64,000 nucleotides of DNA from Palsa-1447 sp964414785 (GTDB lineage Bacteria > Verrucomicrobiota > Verrucomicrobiia > Opitutales > Opitutaceae). The DNA is taken from contig CAYPXZ010000006.1 of the NCBI GenBank assembly GCA_964414785.1, forward strand, positions 62,001 through 126,000. The letters run 5' to 3'. Position 1 is the stretch's first letter, and every line of letters begins with the position of its first letter. Under the pieces are notes generated by a model. That model was given only the letters and a program-made list of their open reading frames with translations. It was not told where the DNA came from and did not search any database. The position numbers and the translations under genes were made by a program. This document shows positions 61,104 through 64,000 of the stretch, piece after piece.

Positions 61104-61955
61104 CTATGCCAGGCGGTACACGCGGGCCGCGTTTCCGTCGAAGACGGCCGCGAGGTCGGCGGGGGACAGGCGGGAGAGGAGCTTCTGGGCCATGCGGAGC
61201 CAGGCGGCGTAGGGTGAGGCGAGCTTGACGACCGGCCAGTCGCTTCCAAAGAGAAGGCGCGACGGTCCGAACGTATCGAGGAGGTGGCCGATGGTGGCGA
61301 CGAATCGGCCGGGATCAAGAGCGGCCGACCCCGCCTCGGTGACGAGGCCCGAGACCTTGCATACGGCGTTCGGGCACTCCGCCATCCGGGCTATGTCGGC
61401 GCGCCACGGTTCCAGCGCGCCCGGGCTCAGGTCCGGCTTGCCCGCGTGGTCGAGGATGAAGCGCGTGCCCGGGCACCTGCGAACGAGCTCGGCCGCCGAG
61501 GCGAGCTGGTGGTGGCGCACGCACAGGTCGAAGGTGAGCCCCAGGCCCCCGCACGCTCGGACGCCGTCGACGAACGCCGGGGAGAGGCAGAAGCCGGGGT
61601 CGGCCTCCCCCTGGATCAGGTGGCGGACGCCGCGCACGAGCGGCCTCGAAGCGAGCGCCTCCAGCGCCTCAAGCGTCCCGCGGCCGGCGTCCATCGGGGC
61701 GAAGGCGACGATCCCCGCGACCCGGGGTCCCTGGTCGGCGAGGGACTCGACCCATTTCACCTCGTCGAGCGACGAGGGGCGATCGCAGTCTGCCTGAACG
61801 AACACGACCCGGGACGGCGCGCATCCCAGCGCCTCGGCCGCGAGCTCGCGCGGCCCGTGCGCCCCTCCTATCGAGGGGACCCCGGCCAGCCACGGATAGC
61901 CGCGAAGAGAAGGGTCCCAGAAGTGCACATGGCAGTCCGTGAATTCGAAACCCAT
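61104..61955 (-). CDS. Amidohydrolase-family sugar lactonase (probable fucono- or rhamnono-lactonase)
   Basis: A 283-residue TIM-barrel amidohydrolase of the COG3618 type. The metal site starts with TDCHVHFWDPSLRGYPWL at residue 6, then GIVAFAPMDAGRGTLEA near 90 and GVRHLIQGEADPGF near 115. TRFILDHAGKPDLSPGALEP near 172 and LLFGSDWPVVKL near 246 close the site. Members include L-fuconolactone and L-rhamnonolactone hydrolases. The neighbouring mutarotase, only two bases upstream, supports a deoxy-sugar route. The ATG at 61955 begins the conserved motif region directly. Confidence 0.85.
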   Translation of the reverse strand: MGFEFTDCHVHFWDPSLRGYPWLAGVPSIGGAHGPRELAAEALGCAPSRVVFVQADCDRPSSLDEVKWVESLADQGPRVAGIVAFAPMDAGRGTLEALEALASRPLVRGVRHLIQGEADPGFCLSPAFVDGVRACGGLGLTFDLCVRHHQLASAAELVRRCPGTRFILDHAGKPDLSPGALEPWRADIARMAECPNAVCKVSGLVTEAGSAALDPGRFVATIGHLLDTFGPSRLLFGSDWPVVKLASPYAAWLRMAQKLLSRLSPADLAAVFDGNAARVYRLA

Positions 61956-61957
61956 CT

Positions 61958-62299
61958 TCAGTCGTGGTGGAACACTTCCTCCATCCGCGCCCACCATTCG
62001 CCGGGCTCGCGGCTCGGCAGGGGGTCCTGCATCGGCTCCATGATCGACCACCAGCGGCGGGTGACCACGTCGGCGGCCATGAGGCGCATGTCGGCGTCAA
62101 AGTCGTCCCCCCAGTATTCAAAGTACGAGAAAAGCCAGCCCTCCCTGTGGTAGATGGAGTAGTTCTTGATCTTGGACGCGGTGATGCGCTCCAGCACCCC
62201 GGGCCACACGGCCTCGTGGTAGCGCTTGTACTCCTCGAACTTGCCGGGCCTCAAGCGGAGGACCATGCCAAAGCGGCGGGGAAGGGACTTGGGTTTCAT
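61958..62299 (-). CDS. rhaM: L-rhamnose mutarotase-family protein
   Basis: A 113-residue protein of the rhamnose mutarotase (DUF718) family. Conserved features are GMVLRLRPGKFEEYKRYHEA, the VWPGVLERI and NYSIYHREGWLFSYFEYWGD blocks, and a C-terminal ADVVTRRWWSIMEPMQDPLP. It should interconvert alpha and beta anomers of L-rhamnose or a similar 6-deoxy sugar. It lies directly upstream of the lactonase gene (two bases) and its start overlaps the stop of the dehydrogenase remnant (ATGA). L-fucose is also possible, given GH29 nearby. Confidence 0.88.
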   Translation of the reverse strand: MKPKSLPRRFGMVLRLRPGKFEEYKRYHEAVWPGVLERITASKIKNYSIYHREGWLFSYFEYWGDDFDADMRLMAADVVTRRWWSIMEPMQDPLPSREPGEWWARMEEVFHHD

Positions 62300-62523
62300 G
62301 GGGGTGGGCGCGTAGTGCCGTGGTTGCGGGACATGTGGCGGATTCCGATGACGGCCGCCGCGCGCCGGCCCCCCGCGGCCGAGGTCGGCGGGTCCGAGGG
62401 TTCTCCGGGGGCAGGGCGCATGGGGATGGCCATGAGTCCGACAAAAGCATCCGGAAACCACGCGCCGTCAAGCCGCACCACGGTCCAGGCCGGAACGGCG
62501 CCGCGTCCGAGGGTGAAGGGCAT
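62296..62523 (-). pseudogene. C-terminal remnant of a Gfo/Idh/MocA-family oxidoreductase
   Basis: A 75-residue open frame whose early part reads VRLDGAWFPDAFVGLMA. The WFPDAF motif followed by G-x-M is characteristic of the C-terminal domain of Gfo/Idh/MocA dehydrogenases, and the later PPTSAAGG resembles their P-x-x-S-x-x-D-N region. The catalytic and NAD-binding halves are absent; upstream lies the end of the hybrid kinase gene. The frame ends in ATGA overlapping the mutarotase start. The most likely reading is a stump of a sugar dehydrogenase that once headed this operon. It may also be an untranslated leader or chance similarity. Confidence 0.45.
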
Positions 62524-62537
62524 GGCGGTCCTCGCGC

Positions 62538-64000
62538 CTAGGCGGTCGGCTGGTCCCTTGCCCCGCGCTTTGCCTTTTCGCCGGGCTTCCCGGCGATCGC
62601 CCTCGCGATCGCGTTGAGGAGGGTCTCGGCGGAATAGGGCTTGGGCACGAACTCGCAGACGCCGGCGACCCGCGTCGCGGCGATGGCGCTCGGCCCGGTC
62701 ATCCCGCTCGAGCCGATGATCTTGATGTCGGGATTGATCGCCTTGAGGGCCACCACCATCGCCGGGCCGTCCATGATGGGCATCGCCATGTCCGTCAGCA
62801 CGACGGCGATGTTGTCGCGCTCCAAAGCGTAGATGGAGACCGCGGCCGCACCGTTCGTCGCGACCGCGACCCTGTAGCCGAATTTCTCCAGGGTGGACTT
62901 CGCCACCTCGAGGATCGGCTCCTCGTCGTCCACGACGAGGATCAGCTCGTTGTGCCCGTGCGGAAGCCCCTGCGCCTTGGTGTCTGCGGCCTCGGTGTCG
63001 TCCATGTCGGTGATGGCCGGCAGGTAGATCCTGAACGTGCTCCCCTTGCCCGGGGTGCTGGAGACATTGATGAACCCGCCGTGGCTCTGGACGATCCCGA
63101 GCGACGTGGAAAGCCCGAGCCCCGTTCCCTTGCCTAGGTCCTTGGTCGTGAAGAACGGCTCGAAGATCTTTTCCCGGACCTCCGGATCAATCCCCATCCC
63201 GGTGTCCGCGATCGATATCTCGAGGTAGGACCCGGGCTGAGCCCCGCGGTTCATGCTGGCGAACGTCTCATCGACGACCTCGTTCTTAATCCGGAGGGAT
63301 ATCTTGCCGCCGTGGGGCATGGCGTCCCTCGCGTTGAGGCAGAGGTTGAGGAGGACCTGGTGGATCTGGTTGGGGTCGCCCGTGACGGTCCAGGGATCGC
63401 GCTCGGCCCTGAGCTCGAACCTCACGTTCTTCGGGAACGTGTCATTGACGATCTGCTCGATCTCCCTCGCGACGATGAGCGGATGGACCCGCTCCCGCCT
63501 GCCCTCGGCCCCGCGCCCGAAGGCAAGGACGTGCCGGACCAGCTGAGCGCCGCGCTCGGCGTTCTGCTCGAGGAGCGTCAGGAGCCTCGCGCCGCCCTCG
63601 TCCGTCACCTTCATCTTTAGCAGGGTGATGGCCATCAGGATCGGGGCCAGGACGTTGTTGAGGTCGTGCGCAATGCCGCCTGCGAGGGTCCCGAGGCTCT
63701 CGAGGCGCTGGTTTCGCAGGGCGAGGACCTCGGCCCGCTTCTTTTCGGTGATGTCCGCGCTTATGCTCAGCTGCGCCTTGGGGACCCCGTTCTGGTCGCG
63801 TATCAGGGAGCGGCGGGTGTCGAGGAAGATCTCCCTGCCATTGCGGTTGTGGACGCGGAATTCGCCATGCCACATGCCCTTCTCGATGGTCTCCTTCGAG
63901 GCCTGGAGCAGCTGGGCCTGGTCCTCGACCGGATGGAGGTCGATCGAGAGCTTCCCTATCGCCTCCTTGGCCTTCCAGCCCAGCGTGTGCTCGGCGGCCC
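62538..64000 (-). CDS. Hybrid sensor histidine kinase, N-terminus outside window
   Basis: The visible part (about 487 codons) starts in a PAS domain (AEHTLGWKAKEAIGKLS). It continues with a HisKA domain, histidine in LAGGIAHDLNNVLAPIL. The HATPase domain follows (NQIHQVLLNLCLNARDAMP; DTGMGID; GTGLGLSTSLGIVQSHGG). The C-terminal receiver begins LILVVDDEEPILEVA, with the phospho-aspartate in VVLTDMAMPIMDG and the lysine in EFVPKPYSAE. The frame runs off the window end, so the sensory part is not seen. The tail KPGEKAKRGARDQPTA is unstructured. The plan resembles the hybrid kinase at 5731-8376, including the GIAHDLNN box. Confidence 0.9.
   Translation of the reverse strand, partial: AAEHTLGWKAKEAIGKLSIDLHPVEDQAQLLQASKETIEKGMWHGEFRVHNRNGREIFLDTRRSLIRDQNGVPKAQLSISADITEKKRAEVLALRNQRLESLGTLAGGIAHDLNNVLAPILMAITLLKMKVTDEGGARLLTLLEQNAERGAQLVRHVLAFGRGAEGRRERVHPLIVAREIEQIVNDTFPKNVRFELRAERDPWTVTGDPNQIHQVLLNLCLNARDAMPHGGKISLRIKNEVVDETFASMNRGAQPGSYLEISIADTGMGIDPEVREKIFEPFFTTKDLGKGTGLGLSTSLGIVQSHGGFINVSSTPGKGSTFRIYLPAITDMDDTEAADTKAQGLPHGHNELILVVDDEEPILEVAKSTLEKFGYRVAVATNGAAAVSIYALERDNIAVVLTDMAMPIMDGPAMVVALKAINPDIKIIGSSGMTGPSAIAATRVAGVCEFVPKPYSAETLLNAIARAIAGKPGEKAKRGARDQPTA

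Noticed and set aside
1..64000. CRISPR arrays, insertion sequences and prophage genes
   Set aside because: No regularly spaced repeats, transposase or phage structural genes were seen anywhere in the window.

Overview
The window is a dense, high-G+C bacterial chromosome segment that looks like a member of the Verrucomicrobiota, most likely an Opitutaceae relative. This is inferred from content: two large autotransporter-type beta-strand repeat proteins ending in PEP-CTERM sorting tails, a CAP-domain secreted protein with a tandem C-terminal repeat, DUF1080 and GH26/GH27/GH29 polysaccharide enzymes, a HAMP-less MCP, and frequent TTG/GTG starts with weak Shine-Dalgarno sequences. No rRNA or marker gene is present to prove the taxonomy. 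It is a scaffold with two 100-N gaps (45223-45322 and 54468-54567).

Layout. 1-8.9 kb: SEC-C protein, polyphosphate kinase 2, HDOD protein, thiM, an MCP, a multi-pass hybrid histidine kinase and a small secreted protein ending in a clear terminator. 8.9-20.5 kb: cell-envelope region with a PEP-CTERM autotransporter-like protein, an MFS transporter with a terminator-like hairpin against its start codon, a small membrane protein, a TonB-dependent receptor, the CAP protein and a TIR/TolB-like/TPR signalling protein. 20.5-29.7 kb: queuosine-precursor transporter, a lower-G+C proton P-type ATPase beside tRNA-Val, a second PEP-CTERM autotransporter-like protein and a glcD-glcF pair. 29.7-38.4 kb: clpB, a carboxylesterase and a secreted GH26 mannanase, YjbQ, an iron alcohol dehydrogenase, phosphatidylserine decarboxylase and a lipoprotein. 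38.5-51.5 kb: tRNA-Leu, a low-G+C methyltransferase, pepT, a VOC-VOC-DUF1080 fusion, a BNR-propeller/MoaD-like pair, an alpha/beta hydrolase, a DUF3943 protein, a second methyltransferase, apt, a ClC transporter, a flavin reductase and a Tat-exported isomerase-like TIM barrel.

51.5-55.2 kb holds a coenzyme A operon on the minus strand, panB-panC-coaBC-coaX, leading from ketoisovalerate to 4'-phosphopantetheine and interrupted by the second gap. After a GT9 glycosyltransferase, 56.8-62.5 kb is a minus-strand sugar region: alpha-galactosidase (GH27) and alpha-L-fucosidase (GH29) form one pair, and a rhamnose-type mutarotase, an amidohydrolase-type sugar lactonase and a HAD hydrolase form another. 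That second group is preceded by what looks like the C-terminal stump of a Gfo/Idh/MocA dehydrogenase. The window ends inside a second hybrid histidine kinase.

The most interesting items are the translationally coupled BNR-propeller/MoaD-like pair, the TIR-TolB-like-TPR protein, the VOC-VOC-DUF1080 fusion, the dehydrogenase remnant in the deoxy-sugar operon, and the structured leaders of the MFS and queuosine-transporter genes. Two assembly faults matter to a reader: gap one is flanked by an exact 55-bp duplication and is probably artificial, and gap two is too short for the protein sequence it must hide.
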